A stretch of 64,000 nucleotides of DNA. It comes from Roseobacter sp. CCS2 (lineage in GTDB: Bacteria > Pseudomonadota > Alphaproteobacteria > Rhodobacterales > Rhodobacteraceae). Each line of letters starts with the position of its first letter. Position 1 is the first letter of the stretch. Below are positions 11,101-19,592 of this stretch, in pieces. The notes under the pieces are model-generated. The model was not told the DNA's origin. It searched no databases and worked only from the letters and a program-made list of their open reading frames with translations. The stretch covers positions 29,199 through 93,198 of the forward strand of contig NZ_AAYB01000008.1 of assembly GCF_000169435.1 (NCBI RefSeq). Reading direction: 5' to 3'. Both the position numbers and the translations under genes were made by a program.

Positions 11101-12399
11101 GCCATTGATGTGGATGGCAGCGCGCCTTTGGCGCTGGCGAACGCAGCACTTGATCCGCGCCGCCTAAGCGGCTTGGCGAATTTTGATCTGAACGTGAACG
11201 GCCCGCCTGCACTGTCGTCGCTTAGCGGTGAAGTGACCTTTACAAACGGGCGTTTGGCAGCCCCTAACCTTGGTGAAGCTTTGACCGATATCGGCGGTCA
11301 GGTTCGCCTGACGAACGGAAACGCGCAGATCGGCCTGAATACACGCGTGGAAAGCGGCGGCAGCATTAGCATTAACGGGCCCGTTGCCTTGACGGGGGCA
11401 AACGAGGCTGATATCGACGTCACCTTGAATGACGTGGTTTTGCAGGATCCGGAACTGTATTCGTCGCGCATTGCAGGTACGATCAACCTTGATGGACCTT
11501 TACAAGGGGGCGCACGCATTTCGGGCCGGCTGGAATTGGGGCAAACGGACATTCAGGTGCCGTCGTCCTCGATCAGTTCGCTGGGCGATCTGCCTGATGT
11601 CACCCATGTGGGTGAAACGGCAGCGGTGCGGCGGACATTGGCGCGTGCCGGACTTTTGGAAAGCAATGGCGGTGATGGCGACGGTAGTGGCGGAAACCGA
11701 CGCGCCTTTCCTTTGGACATTGTCATCAACGCACCCTCGCGGATTTTTATTCGCGGGCGCGGTCTGGACGCAGAACTGGGCGGGCGTTTGACCATTGGTG
11801 GCACATCCAACAATGTGATCCCCGTTGGTCGGTTTGAACTGATCCGGGGCCGGATTGATATCCTGCAACAGCGGTTCGAGCTGGATGAGGGGACTGCAAC
11901 GCTTCAAGGCGACTTTGATCCGTACATCCGTCTGGTAGCCACCACGGAAACTGACACAGGCACCGTGATCAGCATCATTGTCGAAGGTCCCGCCGGGGAA
12001 CCGGAGGTCACGTTCGCCTCTATTCCCGAGTTGCCACAGGACGAGGTGCTGTCGCAACTGATCTTTGGGCGCGATCTGGATAGCATCAGTCCCTTGCAGG
12101 CCGTCCAGCTGGCATCGGCAATCAGTACGTTGGCGGGTCGCGGTGGCGGGGCGTTGAACGATTTCCGCGAAAGCATCGGTCTGGATGATTTTGACGTGAC
12201 CACGGACGACGAAGGGAACGCCGCGGTGCGTGCCGGGGCCTATCTGTCGGAAAACGTCTATACCGACGTGACCGTGACCAGCGAGGGCGAGACTGAGATC
12301 AACCTGAACCTTGATATCACCAATGAGATCACGGCCAAAGGCAGCGTCGATCAGGACGGTGAAACAGGGATCGGTCTGTTTTTTGAGCGGGATTACTAG
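8140..12399 (+). CDS. tamB: Translocation and assembly module protein TamB (AsmA-like)
   Basis: 1419 residues, the longest gene in the window. An N-terminal signal/anchor (MKRLLIIGALCLTPVAGA) leads into a very long repetitive beta-rich body with many Asp-Gly turns, and then a C-terminal DUF490/TamB domain ending in FFERDY. Proteins of this kind form periplasm-spanning hydrophobic grooves that link TamA to the inner membrane. The start is a TTG at 8140 overlapping the tamA stop codon, so synthesis is likely coupled to tamA. A short Gly/Asp/Ser-rich linker near codons 1170-1185 separates the repeat body from the C-terminal domain. Confidence 0.9.
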   Translation: MKRLLIIGALCLTPVAGAAQTQEDEDKGYLTELIEDNLSGVSREVTIQGFDGALSSEATIDVLTIADADGVWLTVEDIVLDWNRSALLRGAIDVQELSAARIVISRPPVSEDTGPSPEAQPFSLPELPVSVSLDELRIGRVELGEPFLGEPIAVSLSGNAQLGDGEGTANIVAERLGDKTGLFEINGSFVNETSTLDLLLNLQEGPDGIAARVLDLPGRPSVRLEVAGNAPLDDYEATLAIATDGEDRLSGTFGLTSEDGTRQITLDVGGDISPLFAPEYQGFFGNDASLRADVLQAADGRIDVRQLALDAGRVSLNGAIEIGRQGWPELIDLTGGITPLGNEPVLLPLTGPRTFVDGMDLAINYDAALSEDWRADITIEGFDRPGLAINELRLAGGGVLRSGEGALEGLVTADLEYGASGLQLAEAGASEAFGDEIGGVFSASRAEGEPTEISRFTLSGAGLDAQAQATIDGPDAGFRTNANLNAEIAGLSRFATLIGQDIGGGAEVAVQADITPLDGLFNIVLSGQTDDLSVGIVEADRVLAGRGTVAATAVRDADGTRLENLRVQTDAANLRANADLTSEGAVARLNASLRDVALVLPDVSGPAAVAGEVVQRADGVIAFALDGTGPAVTFETSGEVTPAEEGQTVNAALSADVRDLSRYAALAGRPLSGAVSVTGNGVLLGDGQRFDLNMSGTTQDLVTGEARIDPLLNGEGSFTTAVARTGDTRFRVADLLVQTPAMVLRGDADVSLDGSNTADLLFRIDDAALLDASLSGPITLNLQAVPADTDATDVDLRILGPGTDVALDAVVASPANDREITGELTAQVESLATFAPLVGQPIAGRIDLTASGSVLPDLTRFDSQVNLRSEDLRIGNPTVDPLLAGTGRVNATIGFADEVLAVRTLEVSTREVSIVGALNGASGFGQGRFNASLRDVGVLTDQISGPVRARGAASLDEDGNWGIDATGTGPGGLAANVVGEVGQDGNLAIDVDGSAPLALANAALDPRRLSGLANFDLNVNGPPALSSLSGEVTFTNGRLAAPNLGEALTDIGGQVRLTNGNAQIGLNTRVESGGSISINGPVALTGANEADIDVTLNDVVLQDPELYSSRIAGTINLDGPLQGGARISGRLELGQTDIQVPSSSISSLGDLPDVTHVGETAAVRRTLARAGLLESNGGDGDGSGGNRRAFPLDIVINAPSRIFIRGRGLDAELGGRLTIGGTSNNVIPVGRFELIRGRIDILQQRFELDEGTATLQGDFDPYIRLVATTETDTGTVISIIVEGPAGEPEVTFASIPELPQDEVLSQLIFGRDLDSISPLQAVQLASAISTLAGRGGGALNDFRESIGLDDFDVTTDDEGNAAVRAGAYLSENVYTDVTVTSEGETEINLNLDITNEITAKGSVDQDGETGIGLFFERDY

Positions 12400-12400
12400 C

Positions 12401-13105
12401 GTGACCGCAGGCCGTGCGATGCTGGCGGCCCAAAACAACGCGGATTGGTACGCGATGATGTGGGACGTGCGCGGGTCGCGCTATATCCGCGACAGGCATG
12501 GGTTTCGCGCAATTGATCCGCCACCACCCTATCATGGATGGGCGACAACAGTACCTGATGCGCCGATCAGGGCGATGATTGAGCCACTGTTGGGGCAACC
12601 GGGATTCGCGGTGAAGGATGGGTCCGGGCAACACGATCTGACCGCCATCGGATTAAAGCAGATGTTCAACGCGACGTGGCTTTGGCACGCACCTGATTTT
12701 ACGGTGGATGTCAGCGATTGGGTGCAGGTCGATACCCCCGCCGCGCTTGCGCGCTGGGAACAGGGATGGGGCGACAACGCGCCCACTGATCAACGGCAAT
12801 TTCCAGACGCGATTTTGTCACGCGCGGATGTGCGCATTTGGGGGCGCCAGCACGGTGACCGGTTCGATGCCGGGGTCATCGCCAATCTGTCGGATGACTG
12901 TGTGGGGCTTTCAAACAGCTTTGGCACGAATGCGCGGGCATCCGCGACGGCACTTTGTGCCGGATTTGGGCAAGGTCGGCCCGTTGTCGGCTATGAACGC
13001 GGCAGTGCGCTGACCGAGGCTTTGAAGACAGGTTGGGAACCAGTGGGCCCTTTGACGGTCTGGAACCGGGCCTTTACGGGACGCCGACCAGAACCCCCGC
13101 ATTGA
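12401..13105 (+). CDS. GNAT-like N-acetyltransferase family protein
   Basis: A 234-residue soluble protein starting at GTG 12401, one base after the tamB stop, with ATG 12419 as an alternative. The end (GYERG..L..A...GWEPVGPLTVW) resembles the closing strands of GNAT acetyltransferases, where the position within the sentence GYE-G-A--G---VG-L-VW is typical. The central VIANLSDDCVGLSNSFG region could be the acceptor side, and the usual acetyl-CoA loop is not clear. It is probably read through from tamB. The substrate is unknown, and assignment to GNAT rests mainly on the C-terminal third. Confidence 0.5.
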   Translation: MTAGRAMLAAQNNADWYAMMWDVRGSRYIRDRHGFRAIDPPPPYHGWATTVPDAPIRAMIEPLLGQPGFAVKDGSGQHDLTAIGLKQMFNATWLWHAPDFTVDVSDWVQVDTPAALARWEQGWGDNAPTDQRQFPDAILSRADVRIWGRQHGDRFDAGVIANLSDDCVGLSNSFGTNARASATALCAGFGQGRPVVGYERGSALTEALKTGWEPVGPLTVWNRAFTGRRPEPPH

Positions 13106-13247
13106 CGTGGCGACAAGGCGGGACGTTGCGGCGTTCGATTGAATAGTTGTTGGTGTTGATCGTCCTCTGTCGCCAAACCGCACCTGTCATTGCCAAATTA
13201 AGCAGATTGTTTTTGCGGTCCGGCATTGGTTCGCGCTAAATGGTCAG

Positions 13248-14132
13248 ATGGTTCCAAAGGCACTCAATGCATTCTGTCTGATCATGCGTCGCGGTTCATT
13301 GGCGGGTGCTGCGACCGATATGAACCTTAGTCAGCCTGCGGTGTCGCGGTTGATTTCAAATCTTGAACATGAACTTGGCTTCGCACTTTTCCATCGGGAC
13401 AGACGCGCATTGCGGCCAACGGACGAGGCACGGCGCTTTTTTCAGGAAGCCGAACGTATCCTCGCCGGGATTGAGCAATTGGCCAATATCGCCAGCGATA
13501 TTCGCAAAGGGACCGGTCAGCAGGTGCGCGTTGTCGCGATGTCACGCTTGGCAAACAGTGTGCTGCCGCGTGCCGCGATACAGTTCCGCAAAATCATGCC
13601 TGACATCGCCCTGACGCTAGAGACCCACCATCGTCGCGAAATGGAGCGCTGGTTGACAGGCCGTCAGTTCGACGTTGGGTTTGGACCGTTGCCTATTGAT
13701 GACAACGTAAAGCTTGATATCCGCCCGCTTGGTAGCACACAGGCGGTTGTTGTTCTACCGAAAGGACATTTTTTGGGTGCGCGGGACAAGGTGTCGATCC
13801 GCGATCTGTTGGACGAGGAATTGCTGTCACTGACCCCCGATACATTGCTGCAACAACAGATTGATGCCGCATTTACAATCGCGGGCGTGAAACCACGCGT
13901 CGGTATTCAGACCTCGTCATCATTGATTGCGATTAATCTGGTGGGGCAGGGCTGGGGGTATACGATCACGGATGTTTTCACAGCCTCATGCGCCAGCGGG
14001 CCGGTTGTCGTGCGCCCACTGGCCGATGCCCTATCGCTTGAGTTTGGCATCCTGACACCGCGCGGTGCCGCGATATCACCTGCGACAGAAACCTTTATTG
14101 ATTGCATGACAGACGCATTTGCAGCGTTTTGA
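13248..14132 (+). CDS. LysR-family transcriptional regulator
   Basis: 294 residues. The N-terminal winged helix-turn-helix includes the signature GSLAGAATDMNLSQPAVSRLISNLEHELG, shown here only to describe the residue pattern at positions 15-43: A-A--L--SQPA-SR-I--LE. A periplasmic-binding-protein-like effector domain follows to the end. LysR proteins bind small molecules and switch adjacent genes. It reads in the same direction as the binding-protein/OmpA fusion gene 253 bases downstream, so that gene is a candidate target. An alternative start, ATG 13239, is in another frame and was not used. Confidence 0.9.
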   Translation: MVPKALNAFCLIMRRGSLAGAATDMNLSQPAVSRLISNLEHELGFALFHRDRRALRPTDEARRFFQEAERILAGIEQLANIASDIRKGTGQQVRVVAMSRLANSVLPRAAIQFRKIMPDIALTLETHHRREMERWLTGRQFDVGFGPLPIDDNVKLDIRPLGSTQAVVVLPKGHFLGARDKVSIRDLLDEELLSLTPDTLLQQQIDAAFTIAGVKPRVGIQTSSSLIAINLVGQGWGYTITDVFTASCASGPVVVRPLADALSLEFGILTPRGAAISPATETFIDCMTDAFAAF

Positions 14133-14385
14133 TCGGGCAGGCTGAAAACGCCGACCTTCAACGTAATCCCATGTCGAAACGATGATCGTCAGGGCGTCCA
14201 TGATCGGATTGCCAAAATAACGCTCCTCAGCAAAGCGCATCCACTCTTGCGTTTTTTGCAACTTAATGTCTAGTGATTAATTTTTTCTGACATATTTAGA
14301 ACGAATTCTCCGGAAAAATCAGCTGTCGAAGATGTGGTCAAAATGTCCACAGCTTGAGAACAGATCATGGCAAGGAGTTAGTTAA
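14133..14385. other. Intergenic, AT-rich leader before the binding-protein/OmpA fusion
   Basis: The first 130 bases can be read on the minus strand as a short peptide containing WMRFAEERYFGNP, which looks like a protein-coding remnant but has no complete gene context. The second half (about 14262-14330) is clearly AT-rich and is the likely promoter zone for the gene at 14386. I could not fix -35/-10 boxes with confidence. The ribosome-binding site AAGGAG lies about 10 bases before the ATG. Confidence 0.4.
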
Positions 14386-15969
14386 ATGTTTTGGTCACTT
14401 AAAAAGAGCCTTTTAGTCGGAACGGCAATGTCCCTTCTTGCCACGTCATCGGTCGCCCAGGACGTGACTTTAACGGCCTTGAATGGCGATGTGACGATTG
14501 AGGGTGAGTTGCTGTCGTTTGATGGCGCGGTCTATACGTTGGGCACGGTTTTGGGCACTTTGACGCTGGATGCGGATATGGTGCGCTGCGATGGTGCGGG
14601 CTGTCCTGTCACGACCTCTCAGGCGTCAGAGTTTCGGATTTCCGGGTCACGCACGCTGAGCAAGGATTTGATCCCAAGCCTGCTGCGCACCTATGGCAGC
14701 GACAAGATTGACGCTTTTGGCGCGATTAACCGCACAGCGGCACAAGCTGGCGCGGCCAATTATGAGGTGGTTTCAACCTCCGGTGACATGATCGCCGCTG
14801 TGGATATCGCGCCCTCAAACACGACCGATGGTCTGTCCGACCTGCTGCGCGGTGAGGCGACGATCGCTCTGGCGTCCCGCCCGGCCCGCAATCGCGAGGC
14901 CCGCGCCTTTGAAGAGGCCGGTCTGGGCGATATCCGCGCGACCCAAAACGAACATATCGTGGCGCTGGACGGGCTGTTGCTGGTGACCTCACCTGACAAT
15001 CCGGTGCGCGCGATCACCGAACAGAACGCGGCCCTGGCCTTTGCCGGGCGGATCACCAACTGGGCCGAACTGGGTGGCCCCGATGCGCCCATTAACATCT
15101 ACGTGCGCGACACCAATTCCGGCATCCGCGAGGTGTTTGACAACCTGCTGATGCGCCCCAACGGCCTGCAAATTGCCAATAACGTCATTCTGGTGCAAAG
15201 CGATGAGGCCCTGTCCCAGATCGTGGCCGTGGACCCCAACGGGCTGGGCTTTACCAACTTTGCCGATGGGGATGGCGCCAAGGCGCTGGCCATCGAAGGG
15301 GTCTGCGGGCTGCAAACACCGCCCAACGCCTTTACCATCAAAACCGAAGAATACCCGCTGACCCGCCTGCTTTACATGTACACAGCCACCGACAGGCTGC
15401 CGGTGCACGCCAAGGGTATGTTGGATTTTGCGCTGTCCGAAGAGGCGCAGGGCCTGATCTCTGAGGCCGGGTTCATTGACCAGACCATCCGCGAAGCCTC
15501 GGTTGACAGTCAGGGCCTGCGTGTGGCCTCGGCGGTGGTGGCCAACCGCGACTTTTCCACCTTCCCGCAATTGCAGCAGATGATGGAACAGCTGATTAGC
15601 TCTGACCGGTTGTCGACCACCTTCCGGTTTGAGACAGGGTCAAGCAATCTGGATGCGCGCGCGCAAGACGATATCGTGCGTCTGGCCCGGCTGCTGAGCA
15701 GTGATGCCTACCGCAACAAAGAAGCCGTATTCGTGGGCTTCACGGACTCCGTCGGTGATCCGGAACTGAACCGGCAATTGTCCGAACGCCGTGCCGGGCA
15801 GGTTGTGCAGGAACTGCTGGATGAAAATCCAGACCTGCAATCCAATGTGGCCCTGCAAACCATCGGCTACGGCGAGATTTCCCCACTGGGCTGCAACGAG
15901 ACCAACACCGGGCGCCGGATCAACCGCCGGGTCGAGGTCTGGGTCCGCGATGTGGTGGCGCGCAACTGA
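14386..15969 (+). CDS. Periplasmic phosphate-type binding protein fused to OmpA peptidoglycan-binding domain
   Basis: 527 residues. An N-terminal signal peptide (MFWSLKKSLLVGTAMSLLATSSVAQ) is followed by a small N-terminal beta region, then a PstS-like substrate-binding domain (about 85-390, with SGIREVFDN typical of phosphate-type binding folds), then an OmpA C-terminal domain (about 405-525) with FETGSSNLD and the NxxLSxxRAxxVxxxL pattern (LNRQLSERRAGQVVQEL). The OmpA module binds peptidoglycan, so the binding protein is held to the cell wall rather than free. No permease gene is nearby. A role in sensing, scavenging or wall-linked delivery is inferred. The next gene is another solute-binding protein. 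Confidence 0.8.
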   Translation: MFWSLKKSLLVGTAMSLLATSSVAQDVTLTALNGDVTIEGELLSFDGAVYTLGTVLGTLTLDADMVRCDGAGCPVTTSQASEFRISGSRTLSKDLIPSLLRTYGSDKIDAFGAINRTAAQAGAANYEVVSTSGDMIAAVDIAPSNTTDGLSDLLRGEATIALASRPARNREARAFEEAGLGDIRATQNEHIVALDGLLLVTSPDNPVRAITEQNAALAFAGRITNWAELGGPDAPINIYVRDTNSGIREVFDNLLMRPNGLQIANNVILVQSDEALSQIVAVDPNGLGFTNFADGDGAKALAIEGVCGLQTPPNAFTIKTEEYPLTRLLYMYTATDRLPVHAKGMLDFALSEEAQGLISEAGFIDQTIREASVDSQGLRVASAVVANRDFSTFPQLQQMMEQLISSDRLSTTFRFETGSSNLDARAQDDIVRLARLLSSDAYRNKEAVFVGFTDSVGDPELNRQLSERRAGQVVQELLDENPDLQSNVALQTIGYGEISPLGCNETNTGRRINRRVEVWVRDVVARN

Positions 15970-16063
15970 TGCGCCGCCTGCCCCACCGCACACAAAACAC
16001 CACGGATTTGACACACAGCTGTCCCGATATCCGCGTAGCAGACCTCCAGATGAGGACAAAACG

Positions 16064-17077
16064 ATGAAATTCCTACAAACACTCACACTGGCCGCCCTGG
16101 CCGTCATACCAGCACAACTGACTGCACAATGCGACCCAGGGGAGCGCGTGACGCGCTTTAGCCTGATCACTGCATTGCAAGGCCATCCCAAAGGCGAAGC
16201 AGCCATGGCCTTTGCCGAGCAGATCAACACACAGCTTGATGGGACACTTTGCGTCGAGGTGTATGGCCGCAGTGAGCTTTACAATGATGACGACGTCTTT
16301 GACGCTTTGCTGAACGACGACGTGCAATTTGCCGCCCCTGGTGTGACCAAATTCGGCGCCTATTCGGACCAGTTTGAACTGTTCAACCTGCCCTTCCTGT
16401 TTGACGGCCCTTTGCAGGTCATGGCGTTCCTTGAAACGGAAACCGCCCAAAGCATGACTGATGGCATCACGGACGACGGCTTTGTCGGACTGGGATATTG
16501 GGCCAACGGCATGCGTCAATATTCGGCCACTGTGCCGATGCGCCTGCCGGGTGATGCAGCCGGGCTAAGCTTTCGTGTGTCTTCCAGTTCGCCTGTCACA
16601 GCAGAAGTGCTGCGCCGCATGGAAATTACGCCCGTCAAGTTGTCGTTCAGCAAAGTCTACGACGCGCTCGCCTCGGGCGAGGTGCAGGGACAGGAAAACA
16701 CCTGGGCAAATATCCAGAAGGAAGAATTCTATCTGGAACAGGCCGCGGTGACTGAAACCAACCACAATTATATCGGTTATCTGGTGGTGACGTCACAGGC
16801 CTTTCTTGACAGCCTTGACCCGGAAACCCGACAGGCGGTTGTCGATATCATGGCCCTCACCACACATGAGCGAAACCGCTTTGCCTATGAAATCAATCAG
16901 GCGCGGCGGCAAGATATTCTGGATGATGACGGTGTGATCATCCGGCTGACACCAGAAGAGCTGGCCGTTTGGCGCGCCGAGATGAAACCGGTCTGGGATC
17001 AATTCCGGTCGTCCATTGGCGGCGATCTGATTGATGCCGCGGTCGAGGTCAACGCGACGGTTGATCCCTTCAACTAA
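16064..17077 (+). CDS. TRAP transporter solute-binding protein, DctP family (orphan)
   Basis: 337 residues from ATG 16064. A signal peptide (MKFLQTLTLAALAVIPAQLTAQ) precedes a DctP-type fold; the block GLSFRVSSSSPVTAEVLRRM with Arg at the ligand carboxylate position and the later QGQENTWANI are typical of the family. DctP proteins bind organic acids in the periplasm and deliver them to a DctQM membrane pair, but no dctQ or dctM is present here. It lies 94 bases after the binding-protein/OmpA gene in the same direction, so co-expression is likely. The longer frame upstream overlaps that gene and was rejected. Confidence 0.88.
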   Translation: MKFLQTLTLAALAVIPAQLTAQCDPGERVTRFSLITALQGHPKGEAAMAFAEQINTQLDGTLCVEVYGRSELYNDDDVFDALLNDDVQFAAPGVTKFGAYSDQFELFNLPFLFDGPLQVMAFLETETAQSMTDGITDDGFVGLGYWANGMRQYSATVPMRLPGDAAGLSFRVSSSSPVTAEVLRRMEITPVKLSFSKVYDALASGEVQGQENTWANIQKEEFYLEQAAVTETNHNYIGYLVVTSQAFLDSLDPETRQAVVDIMALTTHERNRFAYEINQARRQDILDDDGVIIRLTPEELAVWRAEMKPVWDQFRSSIGGDLIDAAVEVNATVDPFN

Positions 17078-17125
17078 TCCCACGGGATGCGTGGCGCGCT
17101 ATTTGCGCGCTGCGCGTTCTGGGTT

Positions 17126-18019
17126 TCAGCCTGCCAGCTTGCTATCAAAGACATCCTGCAACACACGCGCAAACGCGTCAGCACGCGGATGTCTGTCCCG
17201 CCGCGGCGGCAAGAAATATCCAAACGGCACATTCATTTCATGGCGCCATGGCACAAGCGTGATGTCCTGCGCCACTTCAGGATCCAGCGCCACAGAATCG
17301 GCAAAAGTGAACCCCAGTTTGCTTTTGACCAACCGATACGCCGCCGACCCGACAGAGACCTCGTGTTTGATGGTCAGCGGCGCACCCGCCCGGTGCATCA
17401 CCTGATCCACAATGCGCCTGATGACGGTCGTGTCGTCCAATGCAATATAAGGCACATCAACCAGATCGGCTGGCTCCAGTATATCGCGACGGGCCAAAGG
17501 ATGATCCTTCGGCAGCGCGACCTGCAACGCGGTTTTGCCCAAGACATTTGGTTTGATCGTCTCGACCGGTACTGGCAGCGCCGAAATCCCAAGGTCAAAC
17601 CGGTCGTTCATAATGCGCCTGCCAAGGTCCCGTCTGGGATAAATCTCAAGCTTGACGGGCGTGTCGGGTTCGACGTTTGCAAACTGCGCGATGGCGGGCA
17701 GGACCAGCCCGTTTACGATTCTGGTGTGACAGATCAGGCGCAGGGGCACCGGGGCATCGCTGCGGATTTGTGCGAAGAAATCAGGGATTTGATCCACCTG
17801 CGCAAGAATGCGCAAGGCTTCCGGGTAGAACTGCTCACCTTCCGGGGTGGGGATCAGCCGCTTTTTGTCCCGTCGGAAAAGTGTGACGTCAAATTCTTCT
17901 TCCAGAATTTGCAGCAGGCGGCTGGCGGCTGATTGGCTGAGGTTGACGCGATCAGCAGCGCGCGCAAGCGTGCCTTCTTCCATAACAAGGGCAAATATCT
18001 TGAGGCTCTTGAGGTTCAT
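17126..18019 (-). CDS. LysR-family regulator divergent from tct operon
   Basis: 297 residues. The N-terminal helix-turn-helix has the pattern MNLKSLKIFALVMEEGTLA and the recognition segment LSQSAASRLLQILEEEF, followed by a LysR substrate-binding domain. It is divergently transcribed from the tctC-tctB-tctA-CoA transferase operon, with 122 bases between starts, the classical arrangement for a LysR regulator of a transport or catabolic operon. Its effector is likely the transported carboxylate or a metabolite of it. Confidence 0.9.
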   Translation of the reverse strand: MNLKSLKIFALVMEEGTLARAADRVNLSQSAASRLLQILEEEFDVTLFRRDKKRLIPTPEGEQFYPEALRILAQVDQIPDFFAQIRSDAPVPLRLICHTRIVNGLVLPAIAQFANVEPDTPVKLEIYPRRDLGRRIMNDRFDLGISALPVPVETIKPNVLGKTALQVALPKDHPLARRDILEPADLVDVPYIALDDTTVIRRIVDQVMHRAGAPLTIKHEVSVGSAAYRLVKSKLGFTFADSVALDPEVAQDITLVPWRHEMNVPFGYFLPPRRDRHPRADAFARVLQDVFDSKLAG

Positions 18020-18020
18020 A

Positions 18021-18035
18021 TTCGAAAAATCCGAA
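18021..18035. promoter_or_regulatory. Candidate LysR operator (TTCG-N7-CGAA)
   Basis: A short palindrome TTCGAAAAATCCGAA lies directly upstream of the LysR start codon in the divergent intergenic region. It contains a T-N11-A core (bases 22-34 of the 18000s), the usual form of LysR binding sites. Its place suggests autoregulation and control of tctC. Not tested. Confidence 0.45.
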
Positions 18036-18141
18036 CTATAATTCTGATAATTGCGTTTTTTCTATTCTATGGCGGCGATTAAGGTCCAGTGATAGTTTGA
18101 AGGTGCGCCAAGACGCACCAGTTGTTTCTGGGAGGAAAAAC

Positions 18142-19107
18142 ATGAAACGTCGTGAATTCATTAAAACCGGTGTCTCTGCCGCTGCGATTGCTGTTGGGGC
18201 TGGACCTGCATTGGCCGAATGGGCGCCGCGCCGCCCGATCAACGCCATTTTGCCGTACTCTGCTGGTGGCGGCACTGATGCGTTGGCCCGTGCCGCGGCT
18301 GCATCGGCTGACGGCATTTTGCCAGTACCTTTGGTGATCGTGAACAAGCCGGGCTCATCCGGTATCACAGGTGCGACCGAAGCCGCCGCTGCCCGCCCGG
18401 ATGGCAATACCGTTATGGTCACGTCAGCGGGGTCTTTCTTGCTGACCTCAATGTTGCGCGACACGGATGTGAACCCGTTTGACAGCTTTCAGATCATTGC
18501 CCAGATCGGCAACCTGACACCTGCTGTTATCGTTCCTGCCAATAGCCCGTTCCAGTCGGTGCAAGACCTTGTGGATGCGGCAAACGCAAACCCTGGCAGC
18601 CTGCGGTGGGCGCATAACGGGCGTGGCGGTTTCCACCATGTGGCCGGACAAAGCTTTTTGAACCGCAACGCCCTGCAAGCGCAGGATGTGCCGTTCAAAG
18701 GGGGCGGCCCGACACGTGCTGCTGTGATCGGTGAACAGGTTGATTTTGCTTTTGTCGGCATCCAACAGGCCGCCGGTTTTGAAAACGAACTGCGGGTTCT
18801 GGCGCTGGCCGCACCAGAGCGTGATCCGGTCCGTGATGATGTCCCGACATTGCCTGAGCTTGGGTTCGATTATGTGCCTGTGTCCTCGCCCATCGTGTTC
18901 TTTGCACCAAATGGCACCGATCCCGAAGTGATCACCGGCATGGAGGCCGCGTTGAAGGAAATCACCGAAACGCAGCAGTTTGCCGATCTGATGCTGGAAC
19001 GCGGCAACGTGCCTGCCTTCCTGAGCGGTGCCGAAACCGAGGCCCGCCTGCGTCAGATGCAAGTAGACACACAGCCCGTAATCGACGCGCTTTCAGAGCA
19101 GGGCTAG
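18142..19107 (+). CDS. tctC: Tripartite tricarboxylate transporter binding protein TctC (Bug family)
   Basis: 321 residues starting at ATG 18142, preceded by a strong ribosome-binding site GGGAGG. The leader MKRREFIKTGVSAAAIAVGAGPALA is a twin-arginine-type signal. The mature protein begins with the Bug pattern RPINAILPYSAGGGTDALAR and has GSSGITGATEAAAARPDG, the usual region binding a carboxylate ligand. It is the periplasmic component of a TctABC transporter and is followed by tctB and tctA. Bug proteins generally take up di- or tricarboxylates; the exact ligand cannot be read. Confidence 0.9.
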   Translation: MKRREFIKTGVSAAAIAVGAGPALAEWAPRRPINAILPYSAGGGTDALARAAAASADGILPVPLVIVNKPGSSGITGATEAAAARPDGNTVMVTSAGSFLLTSMLRDTDVNPFDSFQIIAQIGNLTPAVIVPANSPFQSVQDLVDAANANPGSLRWAHNGRGGFHHVAGQSFLNRNALQAQDVPFKGGGPTRAAVIGEQVDFAFVGIQQAAGFENELRVLALAAPERDPVRDDVPTLPELGFDYVPVSSPIVFFAPNGTDPEVITGMEAALKEITETQQFADLMLERGNVPAFLSGAETEARLRQMQVDTQPVIDALSEQG

Positions 19108-19109
19108 AA

Positions 19110-19589
19110 TTGTCCGCAGGTCCCACTCCCGCCTCGCGGACCGTCGCCGTGGCACTGATCCTTTTGGGGGTCGGTGCCACGTTTACGAGTATGAACATCG
19201 CATTGGATCAATACGGGCGCTGGGGCGCGCGCATCTTTCCTTTGGCCGGTTCGCTGTCACTGGTGGCGCTTGGCGTTGCTGAATGGTGGGGCGCACGCGG
19301 CAGGCCTGCGTCACCTGCGTTGAACCGGGCACATCTGCCAGCGATTGCGGCCCTCTTGGCCTTGGCGATCGCCTATGTTTGGGTCATGGCGCAGTTTGGT
19401 TATCTGATCAGCACCGCTATCGCCGCCCCGATCGCCTTGTGGATTTTTGGCGTGCGCAATGTGATTGGGCTGTGCGCTGCTGCTGTGCTGTGCCCTGCGA
19501 TCTATCACTTGGTCTTTTTTGAACTGTTGGGTGTCTTTCCCCCCTTGGGGCGTTGGTTTGACTTGCTTGATGTTTTTGGTGGTTATTGA
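19110..19589 (+). CDS. tctB: Tripartite tricarboxylate transporter small permease TctB
   Basis: 159 residues with four predicted membrane helices, two in the N-terminal half (about residues 10-30 and 42-58) and two in the C-terminal half. Start is TTG at 19110, two bases after the tctC stop. TctB is the small membrane subunit of the TTT transporter and is weakly conserved in sequence; position and topology carry the assignment. Confidence 0.8.
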   Translation: MSAGPTPASRTVAVALILLGVGATFTSMNIALDQYGRWGARIFPLAGSLSLVALGVAEWWGARGRPASPALNRAHLPAIAALLALAIAYVWVMAQFGYLISTAIAAPIALWIFGVRNVIGLCAAAVLCPAIYHLVFFELLGVFPPLGRWFDLLDVFGGY

Positions 19590-19592
19590 ACA

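Noticed and set aside
17087..17932. 281-residue plus-strand frame
   Set aside because: Antisense to the LysR gene with clear HTH.
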